The notes beneath the pieces are model-generated. The model searched no databases and was not told the DNA's origin. It saw nothing but the letters and a program-made list of their open reading frames with translations. From positions 222,181 to 280,385 of the forward strand of contig CABFPE010000051.1 of assembly GCA_900660155.1 (NCBI GenBank): a stretch of 58,205 nucleotides of DNA, in the 5' to 3' direction. Of this stretch, positions 1 to 14,500 are shown one piece after another. The stretch's first letter is position 1; each line of letters opens with the position of its first letter. This DNA is from Hofstenia miamia (taxonomy: Eukaryota; Xenacoelomorpha; Acoela; Hofsteniidae). The position numbers were made by a program, and so were the translations under genes.

Positions 1-694
1 ATATATAATTTACCTCCTTCTTTTTTCTTTGCTCGCAAATCACCCGGTACCAAGCACTGGCTTTAGCAAGAATTTGATTAGAATCAGCTAGTAGAGAATC
101 ATTCAAAAAGATATTTCGATATCTGTCTTTCAGGGATTGACGACATGCGCTAAAGTTCATAAAAGAAATGAATTCATTAAATTTGAACTATTTAATGTAA
201 ATCACTTAGGGTATTGACATTATTGACACTAGTAAAAAGTGTGCCTCCGAGTCTCTCAGAGAGTTTTGTTTTCATGGTCATTCTGAATTTGATTGACAAT
301 TTCTTAATATAAATCTACTACATCATAATATCATAATGACTCAGTTCTGTTTTTTAGATATTGCATAACATTTCAATATTTACAATGGTATTTCAATCAT
401 GATTGGCTTGAAATACTCAACTGAGAAAATAATTCTAAGAAAGATTTTGATTGTTTGTAAATGCAGGAATTGTGGAGGTATTCTTAGAAAAGTTCAATTC
501 TTATGACTAATACGTTGATTTTCTGCACTTGGCACACCTAGTTCATTATACATACTTATATAGCATTACATTATTACAAGGCCTCATCTTCGAGCTGCAT
601 TAAAAGCCTACTGTACAATGTTGATAGAATGTTTGGGTTTTCATTATCAATATCTGCAAAATCTTTTGACTTTTACTATAATAATATACTCTTA

Positions 695-904
695 TCACCT
701 CCGCCAAGGAAGTTATGTTTTTGGTAGCATTGGTTTGATTGTCTGTCTGTTAGCAACTTTATGGAAAAAGTAATATATGGATTGACCTCAAATTTTCACC
801 AGAGGTGCGTCTCCGCCCAAGGAAGAATTCATTAAATTTTGGTGCTGATCCGGGGGACACAAGCTGCGTGGTGGAGGTCTGTGCTCTCCGAGTGCTTTTC
901 TAGT
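695..904 (+). repeat. Interspersed repeat (CCTCCGCCAAGGAAGTTATG family)
   Basis: It begins with CACCTCCGCCAAGGAAGTTA, continues through a GTCTGTCTGTTAGCAACTTT tract and ends with GGTGGAGGTCTGTGCTCTCC and a GAGTGCTTTTCTAGT tail. I recall this short repeat from the genomes of many marine invertebrates and fish. Its ends are imperfect inverted repeats (CACCTCCGCC against GGTGGAGG). No protein is encoded. Confidence 0.7.
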
Positions 905-1264
905 GATATCCATAGATTAGTAAATTCTAATAATTCTTTTTTGCGGAAATATTGATTAAGACAAACAAGGCATAAATGTTTGCCAAATTTTTTAAGATGA
1001 TATATCAGATGACGAGTTTAGTGTAATTTAAACCAAACCTAGTAAGACATACTTATGAAAAAGTGACTACCTGTATTTTAAATCCAGAATGGAATATATC
1101 AAATACATATGAAATATATGCATTTCTTGAATTCCTACTATACATCATAATGATGACTGTAATGACGAAAATAAAAAACACCAATACACCTATATTGTAA
1201 TCAAAGTAAATGTGGGGTTGATACTATAGGCTTGTTAGTAAGAACATATAGCAGGAAAATAAAA

Positions 1265-1451
1265 TCAAGAATTTGAGCCTTTTGCCCTGTTATATAATTT
1301 AGTTGATATTACTGCATATAATGCACTTGGACTGTTTCTCTGACAGGAAAATCGGAATTCTTTGATACTGGTAGCAAGCTTCAACCCCAGACATGATCTG
1401 GAGAAGCAGTAGTTGGCGGACAAATGATGTACCGCAGATGCCCCGGTCCAC
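1265..1451 (-). CDS. Candidate terminal exon of the RdRP gene
   Basis: The acceptor ATGTTTCAG has a good pyrimidine tract, and the phase-2 frame that would follow the previous exon is open to TGA, reading WTGASAVHHLSANYCFSRSC onward. Two other frames are also open for 45 or more codons, so the open length proves little. The product does not show the expected RdRP C-terminal pattern. The true end may lie outside the window. Confidence 0.3.
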
Positions 1452-1529
1452 CTGAAACATAGAGATATATGACAAGATGTCTGCAAAAAGCTTTCAAGAG
1501 TAGTTTATGACCAATGTGTATATGATGAA

Positions 1530-1740
1530 AACTACAATTATACTTTACATATATAAACATATGGTGCATATTTTGTAGTAGAATATTCATATATTTGCTC
1601 TATGTGGTTGCCATAAAACCTAAAAATTGAANTGAAAACTACAATTATACTTTACATATATAAACATATGGTGCATATTTGTAGTAGAATAATCATATAT
1701 TTGCTCTATGTGGTTGCTTTAAAACCTAAAAATTGAATTT
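1530..1740. repeat. About 100 bp direct duplication around a single N
   Basis: The stretch starting TGAAAACTACAATTATACTT occurs at about 1532 and again right after the single N at 1632, each running for about 100 bp with a few differences. A lone N between two nearly identical copies is typical of contig ends joined without merging their overlap. Confidence 0.85.
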
Positions 1741-2019
1741 TTGAAATATTTTGCAAGGGCTATCTGCTATTATCAAAATACAATAATTTTTATCGCACAT
1801 GTTGAATTGTGCAAATAATGTTGAGAAGAAACAAATAGGATGGCGGATTAATCATAAAATTTATAAAATATTGCAATATTGAAAACGGGAATTGATAGTA
1901 CTAGTTATGCACCAATTGGTAGAATTTATGTAAAATTTATGAAAGCATGTAAAGAGTATCTAAAAGAGAAAAGACTAAATTTGTTCGGAATGGAACCATA
2001 CAACGCTTTATATTTCTAC

Positions 2020-2240
2020 CTGATAGAGTCCATAGCCTTCATTTTGTTCCCCAATTGCGATTCATTCCAATTAAGTGGACGTCCAAGCATTAAATCCGTT
2101 TCAGTGTCAAGATCACATGCTAGCAATGCGATTTTCAGTTCTCCTACGTACGCCTTATAGACCATACGAGCTTTTCTCATGTATAAATAACTATCCTTTA
2201 GATTCATTCTTTCGTCCATTTTGAATTCAGTAGTCCTCAA
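2020..2240 (-). CDS. Exon: RdRP C-terminal helical region
   Basis: Acceptor ATCTTAG, phase 0 start. It encodes RMNLKDSYLYMRKARMVYK and AYVGELKIALLACDLDTETD. At its end the sequence ATCAGGTAG can be read either as donor AG/gtagaa (phase 2) or as an in-frame TAG stop. Other RdRPs continue for roughly 100-200 residues after this point, which favours splicing. Confidence 0.88.
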
Positions 2241-2503
2241 CTAAGATACAATATTAAAGGACAGGAAAGGTTTAGAGAAAACTTACACTTTGTTCAAAAT
2301 TAAATGATCTGCACTCGCGAAACATTATTCCGATCGGATTATCTGCGATGAACTGGCTAGATGAAGTTTGAAAAGAATTTGGCTTTTCCAAAAAGTCCGG
2401 ATAAACAGAATCCGTCATTTTTAGTGCTTCCTAAAATTGATGAACTCATTATCAGGTTTTTAAATAATAATAATTACAATAAAATTAATAACTATTATTG
2501 CAA

Positions 2504-2536
<33 letters not shown>

Positions 2537-5500
2537 ATGGTATATGCCGGTATATACAAAAATGGTCTCATACCGGAAAAAAATAGGTCAGGGCCCTCTC
2601 ATAAAAATAGGACTTAGTTTAGTCCTTAATTCAATTACAGCCAAAGACTGCGAAAATTTACGCTTAGTTGATCATTCCAAATATGTGGATTAACGATAGT
2701 TAGCGATAAATGAAAATTCATTAAGTTCTATCGAATAAAATCGGGATCGAAAAGTGTTTTTAAACAATCAAAGCAACTTTATATCGAAAATGGGCAGAGT
2801 TTTACTTAGCGTAAAATGAGCTGAATAATTTTGTACAATTAGAAGAAGAATCTTAGGAACACCACCAAAGTGTCAACTACAGGAATCCAAATGTCAGTAT
2901 ACGTATGAATCAAAGAGCCTATGAGACAGGTTATATAATAAGGAGATGATTTGATAATCTTTGTACTGTAAACGCGGTATTGAATCTTTATTAATTTTAG
3001 AAAAATGAAAAAATTTTCTTAAATATTTGTGTAATGAAAATCAATTTTTTAATCGACTGAATAGAATTAAAAATTTTGAAAAAATAATCAGTTGCTCATT
3101 TCCTTGATATTGGTATAAATATTTCGTGTAAGATTGACAAAACTCACTTTTGGCACTTGCGGAATGATTCCAGTTTTAGGGTAGTCGACTGCAATTGACT
3201 GTGATTCTGCAAGCTTCACTGCCAGGGGATGAAGAGCTCCTTCTTTAACAAGTGAACAAAGAGTCAAATGCATGTAGGCAATGCGACCCAAAGCATCATT
3301 TTCCATAACATTGCAAAAGAAATCAACAATGTTGTCGTTAGAAGTTGGGTCGTCCTGCTCAGATGCGCCCTTAGCGAGTTCCCCATAATTCAGTGCTGGA
3401 TATGACTCGCCTAAATTTCAATGCCCCTTGTTATATTTTAAGTGCTTTAATAAATAAACTATTTTGCGAAAAAATTTGAATTTTTGTTCTAATAAACATT
3501 TTCAGTAGACAATTTATAAACAATAAAATTAAAATCGAACACTTACATTAAAAAAATATTGCTAATCATATTTCAGGACTTGTAAAGTTGCAGTTGATTT
3601 AGTAAAAATCAGTTAGAAAAGGCCTAGTCTAGAAGAAGGCCATATTCATTGCAAAGCAAAACTATATTTTTTTTTAAAATATTTTTCATTTTGGAAACTC
3701 ATTTCAATTGAAATTGTGAAAAATAAAAAATATATATATTCGAGCAATTAAAATTTAAGAAATAGACAAAAAAAAATGAAACCACGGTTTTTAATTAAAA
3801 CCGAAAATGAACCGAGAAAAAACGAAAGCCGTGTTTTTGGTTGTCAGCAAAAACAGTCGCCTATAAGGTTATTTCCAAGAAACGATGCGGTCTTCTTGGA
3901 GCAATACTTGTTAAGTTGAAGCGTTTTTGTTTTGCTTTAATTAACGACTTGATTTAGTTTGATGGTATTTTTCCCTTAAACAACTTTTTACTTATGCTCA
4001 TACCAGTTAAATAAAGAACCGAAACCGAAATTATTTTTTGGAAATTGCCGAGCACTAAAATCTATTGATTTATTGTACTTCGAAGTACTACAAAACTGAA
4101 GAGGCGGTTTTAATATCAGGTTTCTAATCCCTCTACTATTGATATTTTCAAATCTTTTGTTTTATAATTTAAATTCTTGAGAATTTTTCTTTCTTATAAG
4201 TAAATAATAGTTTTAATTAATTACGTCAATTATAAATTCCAATAGAAATTTTACTAATGGTTTAATATTGTAATGTATAAAGTATCATGGACATTTTTTT
4301 ACAAATGTTGTTTATGTGATGCAAAATCGAACACTTCAAATTATCAAATGCGGGCAACCTTCAAAGATTACAATTGTAATAATTCTCAGGGTTTTTTTAT
4401 TCGCCCGCAATGAGGTTTTGTTTTCAAATGAGGTTTGTTTATCTAAGCATAACCATTTACATTCAAAATTTTGCAGAAAAACTTATTTGCTGATTTGGTA
4501 CAATTCATTTCTATCTCAATCAAGGAAAGAATCTAGTCTCCTATGTTGAGTGACGGAAACATGCAAATTTTTTGCTGATAGCACTTGCCACGCTTTTTCA
4601 AAAGTAGACAACACATCAATCCTGCCTCATTTACAAAACTGTTTCCTACAAGAAAAGTCTACGTCACGGCAATAAACGAATTAAATAAAGTATAAAGTGT
4701 CAGTTGAAAAACTTTGCAAGATTTATTTAACATTAAATTGACTAAGTTTTTAGATTTTTTATTGTTGCTTTAAAATATATTTAAACGTTTATAACTTTCT
4801 AAAATGACAAAAAAGTTTAGGATTAAAGCAGAACGCGTTAAATTTCGCATGATATTATGTAAAAAAATTTACGTTAAATAGTATGCGTTCTTACATTTTG
4901 GAACAAGTCTTTCATCGTAAATGCATCCATAGAGATCCCCATCGAGATCTCCACCACTGCATTCGCTTGCCAAAGAGACCGATACGTCTTTGGCAGGAAG
5001 AATAAGACAGTCGCGAAAGTAATGCAGCTCTGGAATATCCACAGCAGTAACAATTCGTGCATCTCCTGGGTGTAAGCACGGATTTCGATAAATAACCACT
5101 CTACCAGTGACAGCAGCATATGAATCACTCCTAAATATTTATATCTCATGATGACAAAAATGTGGTGAACCGATATAGGTCATAATTTTCGTAGGGGGCG
5201 CAAGCTACATATATTACTAAGCATAATATCTAAGTAAGAATTATAAGGAAGTTTTTCTAAAAGATTGTTCTCATGAGAGGGGGCAATTGTCTCCTCTCCC
5301 CTCCCCCGCACTTACAGCCGCCACTGGTTATGCACATTATCTCACTTAAAGAATGACATCGAATACCCGATTTCGGGGTTCGGGTTCGATGGTGTTCTGG
5401 TACAAAGCTTAGGTTGATTGTTCGAAAAAGTTACTGATTATTATAATCACTACTTGATTTGAGAAAAGTCCAAGACTTTAAAGAGTATCAATTAATTGTT

Positions 5501-8500
5501 GTTTACCAAAAAATTATTGAGGTGAATCTTATTATTTGATTGGAGGAGACTTCATAACGTTAAATATTTCGAATCAACGTCACCATTTTGGATGAGGTTC
5601 GGGTATTACATTTTCGGGTCAGGTCGTGTTCGGGTCCATCTTAAATCATATTGTTGATCTCTACTTACTATTATTATGTTGAAAAGTACTCAATACTCAC
5701 ATCTTTTCATTTTTTTTGATATTGAAAAAAATTTCGCCATCTTTTAAAACTCCAAGTGGATCTGGAACACCAATCAATAAACAACCTTTATCCACAGGTA
5801 TGCGCGTTTTTGAACTTAATCCCTTAAGATATTGAGCGTAAGCTCCGCTGATTACAGAGAACCAAAATGGCTCCACCAAAATATCGAATCCACAGTCCAT
5901 TATATTGTAGACGTATTCCTTTGGGAAAAATCTAAGCAGAAGAAAAATTATTGCTAAGTAAAAAGAACCTTAGTTATATATTGTTGTGGCGAGAAATCAA
6001 GCCACGATTCTAATACCGCACGGCACGAAATATAAAAACAGAATTGAATGGGAATCTACACATTAAAAATCTACACATTATAGCATGCAAATTAATAGAT
6101 TTCGAAAATTAATCTGTGCCTTTACCGCTTGCTATTATATGTGTGTGCTATATGTAGTAAATGGAAAATATATTTGTATACTATTGCATTTTTATTTAAA
6201 AAAATAAGAAATATATTTTAAAGTGGACAAGTACATGGCACGGGCAGGAAACTTTCTATAAAAATGAGCACTTCACGAAATAAGGCATGGCTACAGGCAC
6301 TTCATCTACTATTAGCTATACTCGGCTCCAGACTAGCGCTTTGCAGAACGCCCGGTGATGTTGCGGGCATTGGGCGGGCGAGTAATCGAAGGCAACTGTT
6401 GGGTTTGGGCAGCCCTTCGTCTTATGGAACGGGTTGGGCAGGCACGGGCACTGAATATTTTCCCAGAAGCGTATCTGAATATTTGTATTTTACACATGTT
6501 TCTATTAGATTTGTTTGGATTTGACTGAAAATATAAGATAGTTGAAAAATTTTTTAGTCTCAGGTCATTTCTGAAAGTCTGGTCAGTTTTCAAAGTCTTT
6601 GTTAGAAATCAGACTCAATTGAGGTAATTTCTCTAAATTTAATCGATGCGCGGATTTCAGGCACAGAAGAGAACGGCGGGCATGTGCACACAATATTCTC
6701 CAGCCAGCAAAACACTACTAATATATTAGCAATATACCATTAAGGTTCCTGATTGTGGAAAGCGACGAATGTTTAATGAAGGATAAACATTATTAATACC
6801 AGTGAGAAGGAGTCGCTCTCTGTGGTGTATCAAAATCAGGTGTAACTCGGATGTTGATACTCACACTTTGATATTGATAGATTTTCGATGCTATCGAAAA
6901 TCTCTGTCACAATGTAGAAGCTATCGTAATCCCTTTCTTAATAATCCAATATGAAATTCATGATCACAAGTATTCGGACACAAATTTTTTGAAAACGTTA
7001 ATTTTACAATACAGATTTTGTCTCAGAATCAATTCGCCAAATTCTTTGGTAATTTTCTTAGTAGAGGTTTAGTTTTCATTCTATGCCTCTGTGAAGTGGC
7101 AGACTGGATAATATCTCGATGAATATGCATAATATCTAAAATTTAGCACAAAAAGCAAATTTTGATATTAATGTGTACTGTCGTTTGAGAAATATTGACA
7201 TTCAGAAGTTTTAAAAATCCCATTAAATAAATAGTTTTTTGTGTCCCACTACTTATTATCATGACTATAAAAATATCTTCTACACCAATATAGCACAATA
7301 AATGTTTCACATTAATATTATTTTTAAATGTCAAATATAAAATATTGATTGTTCAAATCAAAATTTGGTTTTTTAGCAAAAAATTAAAAATTTTTCTAAG
7401 TTTGTGGAAGATTGCAACATCGGTTGCCTACATTGGTACAATTACCATAAGCTGACTTGGGATGTACCGCTGTAACTGCTAATACCAATATCAGTATTAA
7501 TTGCAAACTTTACAAAACGTTAAAATTTAAAAATAAAAACAAACCCAATTAAGAGATCCACGGCAATGTGCACTTTGGAGAAACATTTGCCAAGAGTTTT
7601 AATACAATCAGTATGCATCTTTAGAAGAGTATTAACGAACTCAGATGTCTCATCAAATGAATGAAGTGCCAAAAGAAGCATGATGATTTCCCGATTGAGA
7701 TGAAGTTCTAGCTTTCGAGAGTAGTTTACTACATTCAAATCATTGCTCGTGTTTAAAAACTTCTGCATTGATGGTCTGTAGAGCAATTTGAGCTGTGGGT
7801 CGTTTAGCCTTAGGAAATCTTCATCAACTGCCGGATCAACTTTTAAAATAACTCCTAGACAAACGAAATGTGTTCATCTTGCAAAATAAAAACTTAGGCA
7901 ATGGTAGTGATAACCATTTTAAGCTATTTTTTAAACTAAGTGTAAGCTATAGTTTAAATAAACGTTTTTTATTAATTATGTGAATACTTAAACTTTTTAG
8001 TTTAAACTTAGTTTATTTAAGCCAATTCATTTCAATTTTTACGTTGTATATCATGGACGCATGATTAAATGCATAGTTCACTTTAATTCTGAAAATTATC
8101 ACTTACAACCGTTTTCTCCTGTTTTTAAGAATAAAAGGTAATCAATATATTAAATGGCTTTATAGCAAATTACCCTATTTATTGAACGATTTTAAAAATC
8201 ATATTGTGTAGCTTTTTCAGCATTATGGTACAGTCTGCAAACAATACTTAACAAACTGTTGTTATTAAGGATCAATTTTCATTATGTAATACACAATTGT
8301 AAAATCTATCTGATTTTATACATTGATAGCTCATTTTATTCAAATTCTCGTTCAAAATTAGAAAAAGAATAAAATATGACCAATATTTTTATTGTTGAAG
8401 GCAGCAATAAATTCAAGTCATGAATAAAATTTTAAGTCTTGTGACTTGATTGGATGAAATCAATTTCTTGAGGCATGCCGTCAGCATTTTCAATGCTTGC

Positions 8501-11500
8501 TTAAATTTGGAATTGAATAAAAAGTTGACTGTAGCTTAAGCTATAGTTTTAGAAAATTTTTAAAGTTTAAACTTTTAAAATAGTTTAAATAAATATAAAC
8601 TGATAATCTCTAGGCAATGGCCCTTTACATTTAAGACCATCATAAAAACGAAACCAACCCTTATTATACTACTAAACTATTGGAAAATTACGAAAATATG
8701 GAATATTTTTGTGCTACCTTTAATTCCTGAGTAACGTATCTGAAACACAGATGGGACAGAATCTACTTTCAAATTTGCCGCAATTTCTGCAGCACATTCG
8801 GCGGTAACTTTGCCAGCACCATCAGTGACCATATCACCACTTTCGGCATAAGCGTCATCAATCATCTGTCGCTCATTTGGAAGAACTGAAACAGTCTCGC
8901 GGTCACCAGAACAGAACAGCCCTAATCTTGATAAATATTTCGCAGCTGATCTGAAATCTTCTGGATTGTTTATGATCTTTTGTCGTAGGTCCTCAATACT
9001 AAAAATGTTCAATTACAATTTTTCAATAAATTCATTAAACAACGTATTTTGTCACATATTTATATAAGAGTTAAAGCAAATTTATTGCTATTATGTATAT
9101 AAAGTCTATAAACTAATACATGATAAAATTATTACAAAACTATTTATATATGCATTAATTACACGGCAGTTTTAAAAATAATTCGTCTATGCATTGAGTT
9201 TATTATCTATACCCAATAATTTTTGTTTATTCAATAAAATTTGTTTGATTTTTTTCTTAAAGTGCTTATAATTTTTCTCTCATTTTAAATCGATACTTAA
9301 TTCATTACATAAGAAAATGCATGTTGACGATTATTGATACTAACAAGTGTTTTATTCCTTTTATTGATTTTGATGTAATATTAAGAAAACTCAGTGAACT
9401 TAATTAATGAATAAATTTATAATTCATACATAGAGATTGATATTGTATAAAGTAACTCGTGACAAGACAAGATATTATATGATGATGATGATCCTAATTG
9501 CGTTATAGACTCATGCTTTTCAATATATTTCAGTGATTTAATGACTACTTAAAAATTTTTGATAGTGATGAACGGTTTTGCGATGTTATATTTTATATAT
9601 ATCAAACAAATTTAAATAATAATTTAGCATTGTGGGAATAAGGTTTGTGAAATCATTCAATATGTCCACAATCACTCTTCCGTTGGAAATAAAGGTGTTG
9701 AAGACAAAAGACTGAAGTAGGGCTTTTGGCTTAAATATTTTTTGTAGTTTCTCGCTAGAAAGCAAGTGCCAAACTAATAGCTCATCAGGAGAATGTGTGC
9801 AAAGCGACCTCTAGTTTCTATGTTGTTGAGGTATTTTGTCGAAGTGCTTTCAAGTATGCAAAAATATAGTTCTGCAGCAAAGATAGAAATATGTCACCAT
9901 TATTGACTCCGTTTACTGTGAAGAATGCTGGAATGATGGTTCTGCCAGAACCACCTTTTGGCATGCACAATTTCGGCGAAAGACTTGTTTCTTCTTTGTG
10001 TAAACAGTTCTAACTAGATGGAAAAATGTTTCATCTGTCCACAAAACTTTGTCAAAATTATTTAATTGTGTTTTCAAAAACATGCAAAGAATTCCTAGTT
10101 ATTGATAATCATCTGGTTTCAATAGATGACGCACCGAAATGCGGTATCCACTTACGTTCAGAGATAGAAATGATTTGACAGGACTTGGGTTTAAGCATTG
10201 GAAAAATAGGTCGAAATTTTTGTAAAACTGTATTGACGATTAAAAAAAGTGGACGAAAGTCAACCCAAGAGCAGTGAAAGCCATAGAATGAATTTATAAA
10301 CATTATATTGAAAATAAAATGTCCATACATCCATCTCTACAGGGGTCTAAGCACTATCATATCAGTCATACATAATAGATAGTTGAGGTTGAAAGAAGGT
10401 AATATCAGAATACAGAAGGTAGACAAGAATGACAAAATCATAAAAAGAAAATTAGTTACAATAAAATTGCGAGCGAGCCTAGGTATTCTATCAAGGTATT
10501 ACAGGAATCTAGAAAAGATTCATTAGTAAATACGAAAATTTCCTCTAATTTTGAAAGCATTTAAAGAGAGTGGGGATTGGGAATAATCACACTAATAATA
10601 GATTCAACCATATTACATAAATGATTTAGGAATACCTTTAAAAATATTACCCTCGCCTAAATATTTAAAGTCTATAGACAACTAAAGAAAAATATATATA
10701 CACATGTATTTATATATACGGTGTTTAAGTATTTATTGTTGTTTATACGTGGCGAGTTCCAACAAGAGCTCTTCAAAAAGTTATTGAAAGAAAAGTATAA
10801 AACTATATTACGTGAGATTATCTGTTTTGAAGTACACGAAATACGCATGATGCGCTCTCAATTGACTCGCACTGGAACATAGGAAGCGATAACGACGTCC
10901 ACAAATTTCCAATCCATTTAGCAAAATGTTACGAAAGTGCTTGTTAACTATCTCGACATGAGAAATTCTCTGTCTTTGTTCATCCTAAGCATGAAGGAGT
11001 TTAATACGATAAAGATAGAAGCGATATGGGTATGTGACCCCATGATAGGTACGACTCAAAAGTAGAGAGATAATACTTGCTCTCACACGCAGGGCTTTCA
11101 AATCAAATTCAAATTTTCAAACTTTCAAATCAAATTTTTTAAAATTTCAAACCAAACTTTGAAGGCTAAAGAGCAAACTTTGATGTTCAAATTTTGGCAA
11201 AATTTACACATCAACATTATTGAATTTCCCCAATATAATTTTATGGTAAATTTCGAAATATATACTAAATTTAGAATTATTATTGATATTGAAAATGAAG
11301 ACCTCTGACAGGAATAATGATGACTTCGTAAATTCATTCATTTAAGAAATACTCTGGGACTAATTCATTTAGCATGTTTGATAATTAGTGGCACATTTAG
11401 CAAGGTTTGTGGCTATCTTGTGTATTTCTCTGATTTACCTGGAATAATTAAATAAACAATTTCAACATACTTAAAAATCAAATGGGCATTTACTACATAT

Positions 11501-14500
11501 TTGGTCTCAATGCAATATGTACAATAATCTTATTATTTTTCTACATTAACAATGTATTATGCATAATTAATTTATGTTCTACTATATATACTTCATATTT
11601 CTACAAAAATATAGTTAAAATCTGCATTATGTTGTTTTTGCTCTTCCTCATTGCTACATGTATATTTAATTACACATTAGTCTAATAATTATGAATTTCT
11701 TTTGTATGTAAGGATTATTTCTAAAAAATATCAAACTTGAACTTCGATTTTCAAACTTTCAAATTTCACATCAAACTTTGAATTCAATAATATTTAAATT
11801 TTCAAATCAAAGTTTGAAAGGCATTCAAATTTCAAACTTCATTTTCATCAAACTTTGAAAGCCCTGCCCACACGTAAATAATAAACAGAGTGCAAGGTTC
11901 TATTCGGGCATCTACAAAAAAGTAACAATGTCATATTCCAATGGTTGTATATAGCTTGTAAAAATGTCACATTCTCTTGTTATATCTTGGATTTGGTTAA
12001 GACTAGGGTCAGGTTGATTACATGGTCTATGGGTTATTAGTACAATTGCAAAGCATATAGCGGAGAGCTTTATTCAAGCTATTATTCTTTTAATTATTGG
12101 TGCGGTTCATATGGCAAGTACGATGCATTGCGAATGTGTTCATTCAGAAAGTGAGTGCTTACCATGTCCCAATTGACGTAACATTCCTTGAAGGAGCTTA
12201 TTGTTCAGCAAATGAGCTCAAGTTTATCACCCAGACTTGGGAATGAACCGAGCTTCAACACAAACTCGAAAACATAGACTAACCAAAACAGTGTCTATGT
12301 GTATTTCAATTTTTAAATTTACCGTATTTTAACAAATTTAAACTATATGCTACACTAGGCTTTTGTACCTCAACTATTGGCTTACTTTGCCTTGGTAAAC
12401 AGAGCAGGCCATGTTCTAAATAAAAAAGAGCCATTGCCAAGTCTGTAAAAACCCTCTAAAAGTAGAAGCTATAGCTTCGGCTACTCTACACAAGTCAGAA
12501 GAACCAAAGGTTATGTCACATGAATGTCTTTCCTAATTGTGCAAATCATCAATAGTTCTATTGCGTCTAATTTTCCGATAATGCCTCTATTTTATTAGCA
12601 GCAATAATTAACATTTTTGTAGGCATTAACACAGCAAATTATAATACAAAAAACTGAGAAAAATATTTCTGGCTGCTAATTAAATGCGGTTTACGTAGAT
12701 GCAACAAATGTTCTATGGTTATTTGAAAACCTGGATATTGAAATTTATGTGGATTTCTGCAACTTAGTTTCGATGGGCATATGTTTGTTTTTTAATAAGT
12801 ATAGTTATATTAAACTTGCACATAAATAATAAAAACGTACTTTAAACGACACTGTCAAAAAGTCAACTTGATCCTTGAAATGTCTAGTAATCCGTGAATG
12901 TGGAAAAAGTGTCTCGGTTTCGAAAATCAGGCGACCCGGTGTTACAACAAGACGCTTTAACATCATCTGCTGTTGAATAGCACTGTCATAAATGATGTTG
13001 CTTTCAGACGATTCAATATCTTCGCAAGTATCTTTAAATTTATTAAATCGAGCTTCAATCGAACTCCAGTAAGGGAAAAATTTCGCCTCGTAGGTAAGTT
13101 GATCCAAAATGTAAGATATCTAAAACTTAAGTGAAAATCTGATACAAAACCAAATGTAGATACCCTTTTGAGCCGTTGCTTATCTTTTTGCTCAATAGCT
13201 TTTTCAATATTGATGCACACAGACTCCAATATGGAATCTGGCAAGAACATATTCATAGTTGACTTAAGCACTGCCAAAGACCATCGGGATTTGAACTGGT
13301 CTTCATCAATCTCAGGATCTAGTGGATTGAAGGAGTGTGAGAGCATGTCATGCGCCAATGGTTGCTCTTCAATTACTGTCATTCGACATAGGAATATCGA
13401 GAGGGTGCTCTCTTCTAAAGTAGCAAAGAACTGCATAATTGTTTCAAAAGCATCAAAACGGATTTCGAGTTTCAATATAGGGTAGTCCTAAAAAGTCATT
13501 ATCAGTAAATAAAATAAAAATTATAATTGAATAACTGATACGCCTAGCAAACAATTCAAATATTACGAAAAAAACGTTTTAAAAAATTTCCGATTAGAGG
13601 GCACAATCTGAAAAAAATATTAAACAATGCAAACAAGCATCACACTATTTATGCTCTAAAATGTAAATTTATGAATTTAGGTTTTAGAGCTCGATATTTC
13701 AGGCATTCATTTATTCTTTCCATTTTTCAATAGATCTAGTGTAGAATGAAAGTTTTGTTTGAAACTAGGAAACGGAAATAGTTCATTTGATCCACTTCAT
13801 AAAGTTGTTAGGAACTTTCTAAGGAAGTGAGTTGGTCGATATAATTATATATTGTAACTTAAAAAATACAAATACATTATAATGCAAATACTTTCAGGGA
13901 CACTTCATATCTCGATGATCAAATTCCTGAATAAGAAAGATTAGAAACTTATTCATTGCGTTCGTTAATGTTTTATTTTTATTTTAGACATGCTCGAAAA
14001 CGATAAAAAATCATTTGAATGCTGTAGGTTACTGCGACAGCTCATCAGAAAATAAATGTCAGGAAACTCAAAATTTCACATTGATGCAACAGTAGATTTA
14101 TTATTTTAACCCCAGCATCATCCAATTATGGTTTTCTTGATGCTAACTTGTAAACTCTCAAAGTCCACAATTTCAAACAATCGTTCTTGCATCATCAATT
14201 TACCTTCTGATCAAACATCTTTTGTCACTTAAAAATTCAATTAAGATCTAGTGCCTTAACCATTTGATGACAAAATGTCATCCTACAAAATCATGTGTGT
14301 TATTGTCATTTGTAAACTGGTCTTAAAAATTACCTTCGTAAATCTCTTGATTTCTTTAAATTTGAATATCCGAATGACGTTTATCTGTTAGCTGGAGATT
14401 TTAATGATTTCAATACAGGTTTTCTGTCAAAGGAGCTTTAGTTAAAGCAAGTATTTAATTTCGTAACACATGGTAAGAAAACCTTAGATAAGATTTTTAC

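Noticed and set aside
1381-1590. Open frame overlapping the candidate last exon in another frame
   Set aside because: Three frames are open in the same stretch. Only the one in phase with the preceding exon is worth listing.
6264-6593. Two overlapping 86-codon open frames on opposite strands
   Set aside because: They follow from a GC-rich repeat-like island; no domain, signal or splice context supports a gene.
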